Assembly (NCBI GenBank): GCA_030684395.1
Contig: JAUXTT010000003.1
Location: 62,001 to 126,000 of the forward strand
Direction of reading: 5' to 3'
DNA length: 64,000 nucleotides
Source: Bacteroidota bacterium
Lineage (GTDB): Bacteria; Bacteroidota; Bacteroidia; B-17B0; Aurantibacillaceae
The number at the start of each line of letters is the position of its first letter. Positions within the stretch are counted from its first letter, which is position 1. This document shows positions 25,218 to 34,517 of the stretch, piece by piece. The notes below the pieces were generated by a model. The model made no database searches, was not told the origin of the DNA, and saw only the letters and a list, made by a program, of their open reading frames with translations. A program made the position numbers and the translations under genes.

Positions 25218-28200
25218 ATGCGCAAATTAATACTTACAGCAGCCATATCTGTTTTATCTACTGTTTTTGCGTTCTCGCAAGTAGATACACTATTTTGGTT
25301 TGCTGCTCCCGATATTTCGTCAGCCGCCAGTCAGGGTGATTTTCCGGTGTTTTTGAGATTTGTTACTTATTCAAATCCCACGGTAGTTACGGTTTCGCAA
25401 CCTGCCAATGGTTCTTTTACTCCTATAGTATTATCTATTCCTGCTAATTCGGTTGATAGTATAAACATGACTTTTTATCTTGCTTCTATTGAAAATACAA
25501 CCGCTAACATTGCCGCTGATAAAGGCTTGAAGATTGTTTCTAATGAACCCATCGGGGCAATGTATGAGTTAAGATCCAACAATAACAGAGAATACGTTTC
25601 TTTAAAGGGAAACAAGGCTTTAGGAACTGATTTTTATACTCCTTTCCAAACCTTTTGGGCAAATGGCTCTTCCTCTCCGCAATCTTTTTCTTCCATAGAA
25701 ATTGTAGCTACCGAAAATGGAACTACTTTGTTAATTACACCGCGTACAACAGTAATTGGAGGCTATGCAGCAAATTTATCTTATACAGTTGCCTTAAATG
25801 AAGGGCAAACTTATTGTGTAAGAGATACTAACAGAACGGCAGCTACAACTCTTGCCGGATCTATTGTTTCCTCAAATAAACCTGTAGCACTTACACTTTT
25901 TTCAGGAGCATTAAACCAATCGGGAACATTAAGCTGTTTGATGGATCAAATCACAAACTCATCTTACGCGGGAACCGACTTTGTTATTAGAAGAGGAAGA
26001 GGAAATAATGAGCGTGTTTATGTTTTAGCTACTCAAAACAATACCAATGTAGATTTTTACGGAGCGGCAACTGCCAACACAGTTAGTAACTGGAGCGAAA
26101 CCAAAGAATATATAATCACTGATTCTGTAACTTATATTAAAACAAATAAGCCTGTTTATGTATGGCATGTGTCGGGCTTCGGAAATAAAATGAGTGCAGC
26201 CCAGGTTCCTAATTTGTATTGTGCAGGAACTTACAGCACTGCAGTTACCAGAACAACTACCGATTCATTTGCTTTAATACTTTATATCAGGGATGGTTTT
26301 CAAAATCAATTTACACTTAATGGAAATGCTTCATTGATACCCGCCTCTGCATTTGCGCCTGTGCCCGGAACATCGGGAGAATTTGTTTGTGCACGAATTT
26401 TTTATTCCAATACAGATGTGCCTGTAAATTCACGGTTACTTGTTTCTAATCCGGGAGATATTTTTGGATTGGGGATATTGAGTGGAAATCAGGCTTTAGG
26501 AAGTGCTTATGCCTATTTCTCTGAATTTAATTCGTACCCTTTTGTGAATGCCGGTTCTGACGCAGTTGTGTGTGCGAATAAAACAATTTCCCTGAATGGA
26601 TTAGTTGGAGGAGGGTCTGTAACAGGAATATGGAGCGGTACAGGATTTGGAACTTTCCAAAATGGGAATACCAGTTTACTGAATACCTACATACCAAGTG
26701 ATCTTGACACCGCTATTAGCCCGGTCCAAATTATACTTACTTCTACAGGGCCTTGTCCCGTGAGAAAAGATACATTAATGCTGGATGTTTCTCCTCGTCC
26801 TATAGTAAGCGCATCTGCCGATCAATTGGTATGCGCCAACAATGGAATAGTAAATTTAAACGGATCTGTTCAGGGAAGCTCATCAACAGGAATTTGGTCT
26901 GCTAATGGAACTGGAAATTTTACCCCTTCCAATACTCAGTTAAATGGAGTTTATAATTTAAGTGCAAACGATACAGCAGTGGGAAGTGTGCAATTTGTTT
27001 TAACTGCCACCAACATAGGAACATGCAATGCGGAAAGTGACACCATGTTTATATCCATTTCGGACGCGCCACAGGTTGATGCCGGTCCTGCGAGTGTAAG
27101 TGTTTGTTCTAATAATCCAAACATTGCCCTCAACGGAACAGTTGTTGGAACTACCAACACAGGAAAATGGACTACAGGTGGAACCGGAATTTTTACTCCG
27201 AACAATGTTTTATTAAGTACTACTTTTCAACCCAGTCAGGCAGATGTTATTGCCACACAAACAATGGTGTATCTTACTTCAACAAACAATGGAGCCTGTT
27301 TGCCTGTAAAGGATAGTATTCAGGTTTTGTTTACGCCATCACCTAACGTTAATGCAGGTAATAATGGGTTTACCTGTTTTAATAATCCTAACATAAATTT
27401 AGCAGGAGTTATTTCAGGTGCAACTACTTCAGGTGTTTGGTCGGGTGGCGCAGGAACATATTTCCCTGATAGCACAAATCTTTTAGCAACATATTTTCCA
27501 ACGGCAAGTGAAATTAGTGCCGGTTCTATAACCCTTACACTAACATCCACAAGCAACGGTATGTGTAATGCAGATAGCGACCTGGTAAAAATTGATTTTG
27601 TTTCACCTCCATTTGCTAATTTTTCTGCAAACAATGTATGTTTAGGTGCCCCAACTAATTTCATTGATTTTTCTTTACAGGGATTTGGCGCTGTTACTGA
27701 CTGGTTTTATGATTTAGGTGATGGAACTTCGGACACTTTGGGATCTTTTTCTCATACTTATACTAACGCCGGAACTTATACTGTTAATCTGATAGCTACT
27801 TCTTCTGTTGGCTGTTCGGATACGATGCAGCGTGTTATAAAAGTGGGCGCTATACCTCAAACCGCTTTTTCAGATAGTTTATATTGTTCAGGTTTGTTTA
27901 TTTTTGATCAGTTCACAGATCTTACCACTATTGCTTTACCGGATACTATAGCGCAATGGTATTGGGATTTTGGCGGACAAGGCGCAAGCACTTTGCAAAA
28001 CCCGTCTAATGTTTATCAAAATGCAGCAAACTATCAGGTTACGCTGGTAACAACATCAGGAAGCGGCTGCACAGGCAGCACCGTTACTTTGGTTACTATT
28101 CCCGAAAGACCTCACGCATCGTTCTATTATAATACAACTCCCGGTTTTAATGTTGGGGCTACCGTTAACTTTTTAGATTCATCTTCTAATGCAATTTATT

Positions 28201-28637
28201 ATTCGTGGGTTTTTGGAGATGGAAACATAAGCACTGATATAAACCCAACCAATGTTTATTTTTCTAACGGCACTTTTAATGTAACGCATGTAGTAAGCGA
28301 TGATATTGGTTGTTCGGATACAGCAACAGCTACGGTTATTATTACCAGCGTTTCAAATGAAATTACTCAGTTAATCCCAAATGCCATTTCTCCAAACGGA
28401 GACGGGAAAAACGACGAGTGGAAACTTCCGTTTGTTGATCTCTTGTATCCAAAAGCTGCTGTAGAGATCTATAATGTGTGGGGACAAAAAGTATTTGAAT
28501 CGGAAGGATATAAATCGCCATGGAATGGAACCTTTAAAGGTGAGCTTTTACCAATGGGCAATTATTATTATATTTTAAATCTTAACGATCCAAAACAACC
28601 GGAAATTTTTAAAGGCGCTATTTTATTGGTAAGATAA
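25218..28637 (+). CDS. T9SS-secreted adhesin: IgGFc-like N-domain, PKD repeats, CHU_C
   Basis: 1139 residues from ATG 25218 ([20 protein letters not shown]); a longer frame from 25191 would precede the signal peptide and overlap the promoter. The mature N-terminus [15 protein letters not shown] begins an IgGFc-binding-like domain to about residue 440 ([52 protein letters not shown]). Four Ig-like modules of about 85-90 residues follow ([20 protein letters not shown] and relatives), then three PKD domains from about 800 ([37 protein letters not shown]). A C-terminal CHU_C/T9SS type B sorting domain ([28 protein letters not shown]) covers about 1060-1139. It should be exported by T9SS and attached at the surface with help from the adjacent PorP/SprF protein. 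Confidence 0.93.
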   Translation: MRKLILTAAISVLSTVFAFSQVDTLFWFAAPDISSAASQGDFPVFLRFVTYSNPTVVTVSQPANGSFTPIVLSIPANSVDSINMTFYLASIENTTANIAADKGLKIVSNEPIGAMYELRSNNNREYVSLKGNKALGTDFYTPFQTFWANGSSSPQSFSSIEIVATENGTTLLITPRTTVIGGYAANLSYTVALNEGQTYCVRDTNRTAATTLAGSIVSSNKPVALTLFSGALNQSGTLSCLMDQITNSSYAGTDFVIRRGRGNNERVYVLATQNNTNVDFYGAATANTVSNWSETKEYIITDSVTYIKTNKPVYVWHVSGFGNKMSAAQVPNLYCAGTYSTAVTRTTTDSFALILYIRDGFQNQFTLNGNASLIPASAFAPVPGTSGEFVCARIFYSNTDVPVNSRLLVSNPGDIFGLGILSGNQALGSAYAYFSEFNSYPFVNAGSDAVVCANKTISLNGLVGGGSVTGIWSGTGFGTFQNGNTSLLNTYIPSDLDTAISPVQIILTSTGPCPVRKDTLMLDVSPRPIVSASADQLVCANNGIVNLNGSVQGSSSTGIWSANGTGNFTPSNTQLNGVYNLSANDTAVGSVQFVLTATNIGTCNAESDTMFISISDAPQVDAGPASVSVCSNNPNIALNGTVVGTTNTGKWTTGGTGIFTPNNVLLSTTFQPSQADVIATQTMVYLTSTNNGACLPVKDSIQVLFTPSPNVNAGNNGFTCFNNPNINLAGVISGATTSGVWSGGAGTYFPDSTNLLATYFPTASEISAGSITLTLTSTSNGMCNADSDLVKIDFVSPPFANFSANNVCLGAPTNFIDFSLQGFGAVTDWFYDLGDGTSDTLGSFSHTYTNAGTYTVNLIATSSVGCSDTMQRVIKVGAIPQTAFSDSLYCSGLFIFDQFTDLTTIALPDTIAQWYWDFGGQGASTLQNPSNVYQNAANYQVTLVTTSGSGCTGSTVTLVTIPERPHASFYYNTTPGFNVGATVNFLDSSSNAIYYSWVFGDGNISTDINPTNVYFSNGTFNVTHVVSDDIGCSDTATATVIITSVSNEITQLIPNAISPNGDGKNDEWKLPFVDLLYPKAAVEIYNVWGQKVFESEGYKSPWNGTFKGELLPMGNYYYILNLNDPKQPEIFKGAILLVR

Positions 28638-28739
28638 ACTGGATTAAGCAGGTATGAAATAGCTATCATGCCTAAAGAATAAACAAAAATGAAGATGATG
28701 CATATTACATATGACAGTCAAAATAAATAAAATCTACAT

Positions 28740-29756
28740 ATGAAAAGAATTTTATATATAAGTATTTGTTCGCTGATCATAATATGTTCAGGTAACAAAT
28801 CCTGGGCGCAGCAATTAGGCATCTTCACTAATTACATGCTCAACGATTATTATTACAATCCCGCTGTTGTGGGATCAAAGGATATAACAATAGCTAACGT
28901 TAGCTATCGCGATCAGTGGGCGGGCTTTAAAGAAGCGCCTACTTCGTACATGGGAAGTGTTTACGGATCTTATCAGAGCAAACGTAAAATTGGTTTGGGT
29001 GCAACAGTGATCGGAGGAAAGTCGGGACTAATGCAACGTACGGGAGGTTATCTTACCTATGCCCATCATTTTGATCTTACCAAAGATAAAAAACTACGAT
29101 TGGGTTTAGGTTTATCAGCAGGATATATCCAATACCGGTTAAAGTTGTATGATGCACGCGTAATTGATAACGGAGACGATATGCTTACCGGAAATGTTTT
29201 AACTACAAGTGCATTTGATGCAAACAGCGGAGTGTATTTGTACCATGAGAAATTCTTTATCGGACTTTCGGGCAGTCAGTTATTAAATTACAAACTCCCT
29301 TTTGATAACTCAAACAGCAGATTAAAACCACATGTATATGCAATGGCAGGTTACAATTTTAAATTCGGAGGAGAGAAGGAAAAAAAGAATGAACTGCAAC
29401 CTTCTTTGTTGTTAAGATCATCCAATAAAAAAGCAACACTACAAACAGATCTTAGCTTAAAATATACTTACAATAAAATGTTTTGGGTTGGTGCAACATA
29501 CAGAACTGAATCAGCGGTTTGTGCTTTGATTGGATTTAATTACAAAGATCGTTTTAATGTGGCTTATGCCTATGATTACGCACTTAACAAAATAAATCAA
29601 TATTCTACCGGCTCTCATGAGTTTTGGTTGAGCTATACTTTGTCTAAGAAAAAAAGAGATCTTGAAAAAGAAGAAGAAGAATTGGACAATGGTGTTCAGC
29701 AATTGTACAGGCAACAGCAACAACAACAAAAGAAAGAAGAAGATGAGAAAAAATAA
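28740..29756 (+). CDS. PorP/SprF-family outer-membrane protein
   Basis: 338 residues with a signal peptide ending in SWAQ. The mature start QLGIFTNYMLNDYYYNPAVV is the family hallmark (Y-x-N..NPA), followed by alternating amphipathic strands of a 14-stranded-type barrel (YRDQWAGFKEAPTSYMGSVY, LRLGLGLSAGYIQYRL, FWVGATYRTESAVCALIGF) and the closing motif QYSTGSHEFWLSY. PorP/SprF proteins bind CHU_C-bearing T9SS cargo and help retain it on the surface. The C-terminus is unusual: about 30 Glu/Lys/Gln-rich residues coded by repeated gaa/caa triplets. It lies between two adhesin genes and overlaps the start of the second by 14 bp. Confidence 0.92.
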   Translation: MKRILYISICSLIIICSGNKSWAQQLGIFTNYMLNDYYYNPAVVGSKDITIANVSYRDQWAGFKEAPTSYMGSVYGSYQSKRKIGLGATVIGGKSGLMQRTGGYLTYAHHFDLTKDKKLRLGLGLSAGYIQYRLKLYDARVIDNGDDMLTGNVLTTSAFDANSGVYLYHEKFFIGLSGSQLLNYKLPFDNSNSRLKPHVYAMAGYNFKFGGEKEKKNELQPSLLLRSSNKKATLQTDLSLKYTYNKMFWVGATYRTESAVCALIGFNYKDRFNVAYAYDYALNKINQYSTGSHEFWLSYTLSKKKRDLEKEEEELDNGVQQLYRQQQQQQKKEEDEKK

Positions 29757-32700
29757 AAATATATTCATTCCGTTTTTGTTTCTATTAATGGCTTTGGCTC
29801 CTTCGCTAAAAGCACAGATAGATACTGTTTTTTGGTTTGCAGCACCCTGGGTAACTCCTGATCATGCCGATAATAAACCAATGGCATTTCGTATTTCTTC
29901 CTTCGGACAAACTACTACCGTGCGTATTCAGCAACCGGCTTCTACCTATGACACAACCTTTACTATTGCGGCAAATTCTTTGTTTTCAAAACTTGTAACA
30001 CATTTACACACTTTAGGCCAGGTAGAAACAAAACCTGCCAACACAGTAACAAATACAGGATTTAAGATTACTTCCGATTTTCCCATCACGGTAGTGTATG
30101 ATTTTTTATCTACCGGAAACAACCCTGAAACGTATTGTTTAACCGGATCGAATGGAATGGGAACTGAATTCGTAACGCCGTTTCAAACCATGTGGGATAA
30201 CAGAACAATTGGTGATGGTAATGGTGACGGAACAATAGAACAACCGTATCAGGCATTTTCTATTGTGGCTACTCAAAACAATACTACTATTTGGATCACA
30301 CCTCGTTGTGATGTGAAAGGATCGCACCCTGCCAATATCACCTATTCCGTTACATTAAATGAAGGGCAAAGTTATACAGTTGAAAATATGGTTCAGAACA
30401 CAAGCATTGCCGGAAATAATTTAAGCGGATCCATTGTGGTTTCTGATAAAGCTATTTCTGTTACTGTAAGTGATGACTCGGTGAATCCATCTCCTGCAGG
30501 TTGTTATGACTTAATGGGTGAGCAAATTGTACCAACGGATGTGATCGGAAAAGAGTATATTATCAACAAAGGGTTTATTTTCAGAGCTACACCTCACCCA
30601 AATGTTAAGGATTATGTGTTTTTGGTTGCAACACAAAATTTTACTACCATTACAATTGAAGACAGGTATACAACTATTACTAAAATGTTAAATCAGGGTG
30701 AAACCTTTAAAGATAGTATAGTTGACTCACTAACACATATTGTTGCCGATAAAAATATTTATGTTATCCATGCAAGTGGTTATGGTTGCGAATTGGGTGA
30801 AGCATTGATTCCGCCACTTAACTGTTCCGGTTCCGGACAAGTTAATTTTACCCGTACTGCCACTGCTGCCACTGCAGAATTTTTTCTAAACGTATTATGT
30901 AAAACCGGAGACGAAGGAGCTTTCACCTTAAACGGAAGTACTACGTTATTGCCCGCAAGTTCTTTCACTGTGGTACCCGGAACGGGAGGCGCATGGATGG
31001 GTGCGCAAAAACAATTTAGTACTACCGAAGTGCCTTTATTTGCATCCAGCTCAATTAGTAATGCAAACGGTTTTTTCTCTTTGGGAATTATTGATGGTGG
31101 ACCAACCGGTGGTTGCCTTTATCACTATATGTCTTCGTTCCTTAGAAGAGTTACCACCTTTGCCGGAGCCGACAATGTATATTGTTCAGGACTCGATCCT
31201 GTTAACCTTACAGGAAGTGTTTCGGGTGGTGCAACCACAGGTATATGGACTGTATTAAACGGAACAGGTACACTTAACACTCCAACAAATTTATCTACCA
31301 GCTATATTCCAAGTAGCAGCGATACTGCTCAGGGCGAAGTGATATTTGTACTTGCTTCAACAGGAAATTGTGTTCCAGTTACCGATACGGTAAAGATCTC
31401 ATTTAAACCCAATCCACGTGTAAGTGCTGGGATTGATGTAATTCGTTGTGAAAATAATTTAGGTACAATTAATATAACGGGTTCGTTTGCAAATGCTGCA
31501 GGTGTAAACTGGACGGGTAATGGAACAGGCTCAATTACTAATCCGGGTTCTACTAATACAACTTATAATCCTTCACCGGGAGATCTTGTGGCTGATTCAG
31601 TTACTATGGTGCTTACTACAGCCGGAGCATTTTTTGGCTGCCCTAATGTTACAGATACATTGAAATTATATTTCGTGAATGCACCAACAATTAATGCAGG
31701 TTCTAATACAACTGTTTGTGCTAATAATGCAGTTATTAATTTAAATGGTTTGGTAAGTGGAGCCACCACAGGCGGTTTATGGACTACTAATGGTTCAGGA
31801 GTGTTTACACCTAACGATACAACTTTAACAGGCTCAACATATAGTCCGAGTAGCACTGATACTGCACAAGGAGTTGTTATTATTAAATTAACTTCTGTAA
31901 ACAACGGGCTTTGTAATGCTGTTTCAGACAGTATTACTATTACAATTATTGACGCTCCTACTGTTGATATAACAACCAATGATACACTTTGTGGAAATGT
32001 CCCAACTATCAATTTGGTTTCCAATGTAACTTCAGGCTTCCCGGTTGATTGGAATACCAGTGGATCAGGAAGTTTTGCAAACCAGGCTGCAGCCAATACA
32101 ACTTATAATATTAGCCCCTTAGATACAGCGGCGGGACAAGTAGACCTTATTCTTACAACAGTTCCCGGATTATGTAATTCAGTTACCGATACTTTACATT
32201 TAGTGCTTGCAGAACCTCCTTACGCTTTTGCCGGATTAGATCAGGCTTTCTGTAGCAATGAGGTAATAAATTTGAGTGGAGTGGTAAGTGGTGTTACCAA
32301 TGTTGGTGCTTGGACATCAACCGGTACCGGAACTTTTATTCCAAATCCTTTTCAGCTACAAGCAACTTACATCCCGTCTTTATTAGATGTAGGTTCCACC
32401 ATAGATTTGATCTTAACTTCAACAAACAATCAGGGATGTAACCCTGCTCAGGATATTTTGCAGGCTACATTTAAACCGGTACCTGCAACTGATTTTAATG
32501 CAACAGAAATTTGTTTGGGCCAGGCAACCACTTTTACCGATGCTTCTACGCCTTCTTCAGGAACCACCATGGCGTCCTGGAACTGGAGCTTTGGTGATCT
32601 TACAACATCAATAGCACAGAACCCAATTCATACATATGCAGGCGCAGGTACATTTACTGTTACCATGATCGGGCAAGCATCAAACGGATGTAATGATACC

Positions 32701-33489
32701 GTTACAAAAACAGTTAATGTAAATGTATTGCCAATTGCGGCATTCACAAATGATATTGTTTGTCAGGGGAATATCACTCAATTTCACAATGAGTCAATTA
32801 TTACTCAGGGAAACATTACAAACTGGCAATATGATTTTGGTGACTTAACTGCACCGTCTAATTTGCAGGATCCAACTCACGTGTTTATTGGAACAGGTTT
32901 TTATCCGGTTACTTTAGTGGTTACTTCCGATAAGGGTTGTACGAGCTCAATTGTTCAAAATATAAATGTTTTAATAAAGCCGGATGCGTTTTTTAGTTTT
33001 AGTGCTAATCCCGGATTGGCAGGTGAAAATATAACCTTTAATGATGTTTCAACAGGAGGTCCTGTTTCGTGGTACTGGGATTTTGGTGATTCAACAGCGG
33101 CAAATACACAAAACCCAGGACATATTTATGCGGGTGGAGGCTATTATGATGTAACCTTAACTGTTGCTGATGCCAATGGCTGTACAGATAGTACCACAAG
33201 AGAATTGTTGATCGCTTTATTGCCGGTATTACCAACTGCATTTACTCCAAACGGAGATAATGAAAATGATATATTCTATGTAAGAGGAGGTCCTTTTAAA
33301 AATATTTTGTTTAAGGTGTACAATAACTGGGGAGAACTATTATTTACTACTACTGACCAAACCCAGGGTTGGGACGGTAAGTTTAAAGATATAGAACAAC
33401 CAATGAGCGTGTATGTGTGGTATGTTGAGGTGGAAGTAGCAGACGGAAGAATTTTTAAAAAATCAGGAGACGTTACGTTAATAAGATAA
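29743..33489 (+). CDS. T9SS-secreted adhesin, paralogue: IgGFc-like N-domain, PKD repeats, CHU_C
   Basis: 1248 residues from ATG 29743 (MRKNKNIFIPFLFLLMALAP); the in-frame start at 29662 would put 27 basic residues before the signal peptide. The N-terminus IDTVFWFAAPWVTPD matches the first adhesin, and the IgGFc-binding-like domain runs to about 470 (GTEFVTPFQTMWDN, VATQNNTTIWITPR, NEGQSYTVENM, GCYDLMGEQIVPTDVIG). Five Ig-like modules follow at about 472-905 (GADNVYCSGLDPVNLTGSVS and relatives), then three PKD domains (SWNWSFGDLTTS, WQYDFGDLTA, WYWDFGDST) and the CHU_C domain (TAFTPNGDNENDIFYVRGG, FKVYNNWGELLF). Surface adhesion via T9SS is inferred. Its start overlaps the previous porP-like gene, so expression is probably coupled. 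Confidence 0.93.
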   Translation: MRKNKNIFIPFLFLLMALAPSLKAQIDTVFWFAAPWVTPDHADNKPMAFRISSFGQTTTVRIQQPASTYDTTFTIAANSLFSKLVTHLHTLGQVETKPANTVTNTGFKITSDFPITVVYDFLSTGNNPETYCLTGSNGMGTEFVTPFQTMWDNRTIGDGNGDGTIEQPYQAFSIVATQNNTTIWITPRCDVKGSHPANITYSVTLNEGQSYTVENMVQNTSIAGNNLSGSIVVSDKAISVTVSDDSVNPSPAGCYDLMGEQIVPTDVIGKEYIINKGFIFRATPHPNVKDYVFLVATQNFTTITIEDRYTTITKMLNQGETFKDSIVDSLTHIVADKNIYVIHASGYGCELGEALIPPLNCSGSGQVNFTRTATAATAEFFLNVLCKTGDEGAFTLNGSTTLLPASSFTVVPGTGGAWMGAQKQFSTTEVPLFASSSISNANGFFSLGIIDGGPTGGCLYHYMSSFLRRVTTFAGADNVYCSGLDPVNLTGSVSGGATTGIWTVLNGTGTLNTPTNLSTSYIPSSSDTAQGEVIFVLASTGNCVPVTDTVKISFKPNPRVSAGIDVIRCENNLGTINITGSFANAAGVNWTGNGTGSITNPGSTNTTYNPSPGDLVADSVTMVLTTAGAFFGCPNVTDTLKLYFVNAPTINAGSNTTVCANNAVINLNGLVSGATTGGLWTTNGSGVFTPNDTTLTGSTYSPSSTDTAQGVVIIKLTSVNNGLCNAVSDSITITIIDAPTVDITTNDTLCGNVPTINLVSNVTSGFPVDWNTSGSGSFANQAAANTTYNISPLDTAAGQVDLILTTVPGLCNSVTDTLHLVLAEPPYAFAGLDQAFCSNEVINLSGVVSGVTNVGAWTSTGTGTFIPNPFQLQATYIPSLLDVGSTIDLILTSTNNQGCNPAQDILQATFKPVPATDFNATEICLGQATTFTDASTPSSGTTMASWNWSFGDLTTSIAQNPIHTYAGAGTFTVTMIGQASNGCNDTVTKTVNVNVLPIAAFTNDIVCQGNITQFHNESIITQGNITNWQYDFGDLTAPSNLQDPTHVFIGTGFYPVTLVVTSDKGCTSSIVQNINVLIKPDAFFSFSANPGLAGENITFNDVSTGGPVSWYWDFGDSTAANTQNPGHIYAGGGYYDVTLTVADANGCTDSTTRELLIALLPVLPTAFTPNGDNENDIFYVRGGPFKNILFKVYNNWGELLFTTTDQTQGWDGKFKDIEQPMSVYVWYVEVEVADGRIFKKSGDVTLIR

Positions 33490-33500
33490 AATTGATAGTG

Positions 33501-34502
33501 ATGAAGAAAATAAAATTACTAGGAATACTCATGCTGTTTGTGATCTTTGGACACAAATCAATAGCACAGGATTTCCACTTGTCGATGTATGACGCGGGTC
33601 CGTTGTTTTTAAACCCCGCGCTTACCGGTGTGGTAGATGCCAAATGGCGTTTGCATGCACAATACAGAAATCAATGGAAATCGGTGGCTTTTAAGCCGTA
33701 TAATACCGCATTAATAAGCTTCGATGCTCCTGTAAAAAACTGGGGCTTTGGAGCGCAGATAATAAATATGCGTGCCGGTGTTGGAAACTACAATGTGTTG
33801 CAAGCTATGGGCTCACTGGCTTACACCGTTTCCATAGATAAAAAGAAATTTCATAATTTAAGTTTGGGTGCACAGGGAGGAATTACTCAAAAAAGTGTAG
33901 AATATAAATTACATACTTTCGATAATCAATACTCACCTGCTAACGGAGGAAGTTTTACTCAGGATATCCCATCAGGAGAATCTTTCGCGAATCAGTCACA
34001 AATGTTGCCGCAGCTAAATGCAGGAGCCTTATATTATTATTCTAAAATTCAGTCACGTATAAATCCATTTCTCGGATTCTCTGCTTTTAATATACTTGAA
34101 CCAAAAGAAACATTTTTTGATTCCAATAATAAACTTCCTATGCGTTTCTACGCACACGCAGGATTAAGAATAAACATAACCGAGCAATTATATCTTACCC
34201 CCAAGATACTTGTGATGCGTCAAAATAATGCTAATGAACAAACAGTTGCTTTGGATGCAGGTTACTATTTTAGTTCACAGGATATGTACCTTTTGGGCGG
34301 TGTAGTGTTTAGAAATAAAGATGCAGCAGCGTTTTCTTTAGGAGCAAGGTTTGATAATATTATTGGAAAGGTAAGTTATGATGTAAATATATCTTCATTA
34401 TCTAAAGCGTCGAACGGGCGTGGTGCATTTGAAGTGTCGTTTACATACATGGCAAGTAAAAAAAATAAGGCAAAAGCAGTAAAAGCTTGCCCAAGAATTT
34501 AG
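33501..34502 (+). CDS. PorP/SprF-family outer-membrane protein
   Basis: About 333 residues from ATG 33501 (MKKIKLLGILMLFVIFGHKS, cleavage after IAQ); the open frame starts three codons earlier at a TTG. It contains the family start FHLSMYDAGPLFLNPALTGV, then YRNQWKSVAFKPYNTALISF and barrel strands such as LSLGAQGGITQKSVEYKL and FYAHAGLRINITEQLYLTPK. It ends in KACPRI, the short Cys-Pro terminus found in PorP homologues. It sits 11 bp after the second adhesin and 15 bp before a PorE-like gene. The adhesin-PorP-PorE order suggests a dedicated surface-retention set. Confidence 0.93.
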   Translation: MKKIKLLGILMLFVIFGHKSIAQDFHLSMYDAGPLFLNPALTGVVDAKWRLHAQYRNQWKSVAFKPYNTALISFDAPVKNWGFGAQIINMRAGVGNYNVLQAMGSLAYTVSIDKKKFHNLSLGAQGGITQKSVEYKLHTFDNQYSPANGGSFTQDIPSGESFANQSQMLPQLNAGALYYYSKIQSRINPFLGFSAFNILEPKETFFDSNNKLPMRFYAHAGLRINITEQLYLTPKILVMRQNNANEQTVALDAGYYFSSQDMYLLGGVVFRNKDAAAFSLGARFDNIIGKVSYDVNISSLSKASNGRGAFEVSFTYMASKKNKAKAVKACPRI

Positions 34503-34517
34503 ATTGAATAAGTAATT

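Noticed and set aside
29662-29742. Upstream start for the second adhesin giving 27 extra residues
   Set aside because: The extension is Lys/Asn-rich low-complexity read from the tail of the PorP-like gene and would bury the signal peptide; ATG 29743 gives a normal leader.
31563-32096. 177-codon open frame on the minus strand within the second adhesin
   Set aside because: It mirrors the repetitive Thr/Val-rich coding strand, has no family resemblance and no promoter; it is an antisense shadow. The same applies to the other antisense frames in the adhesin and Rhs genes.
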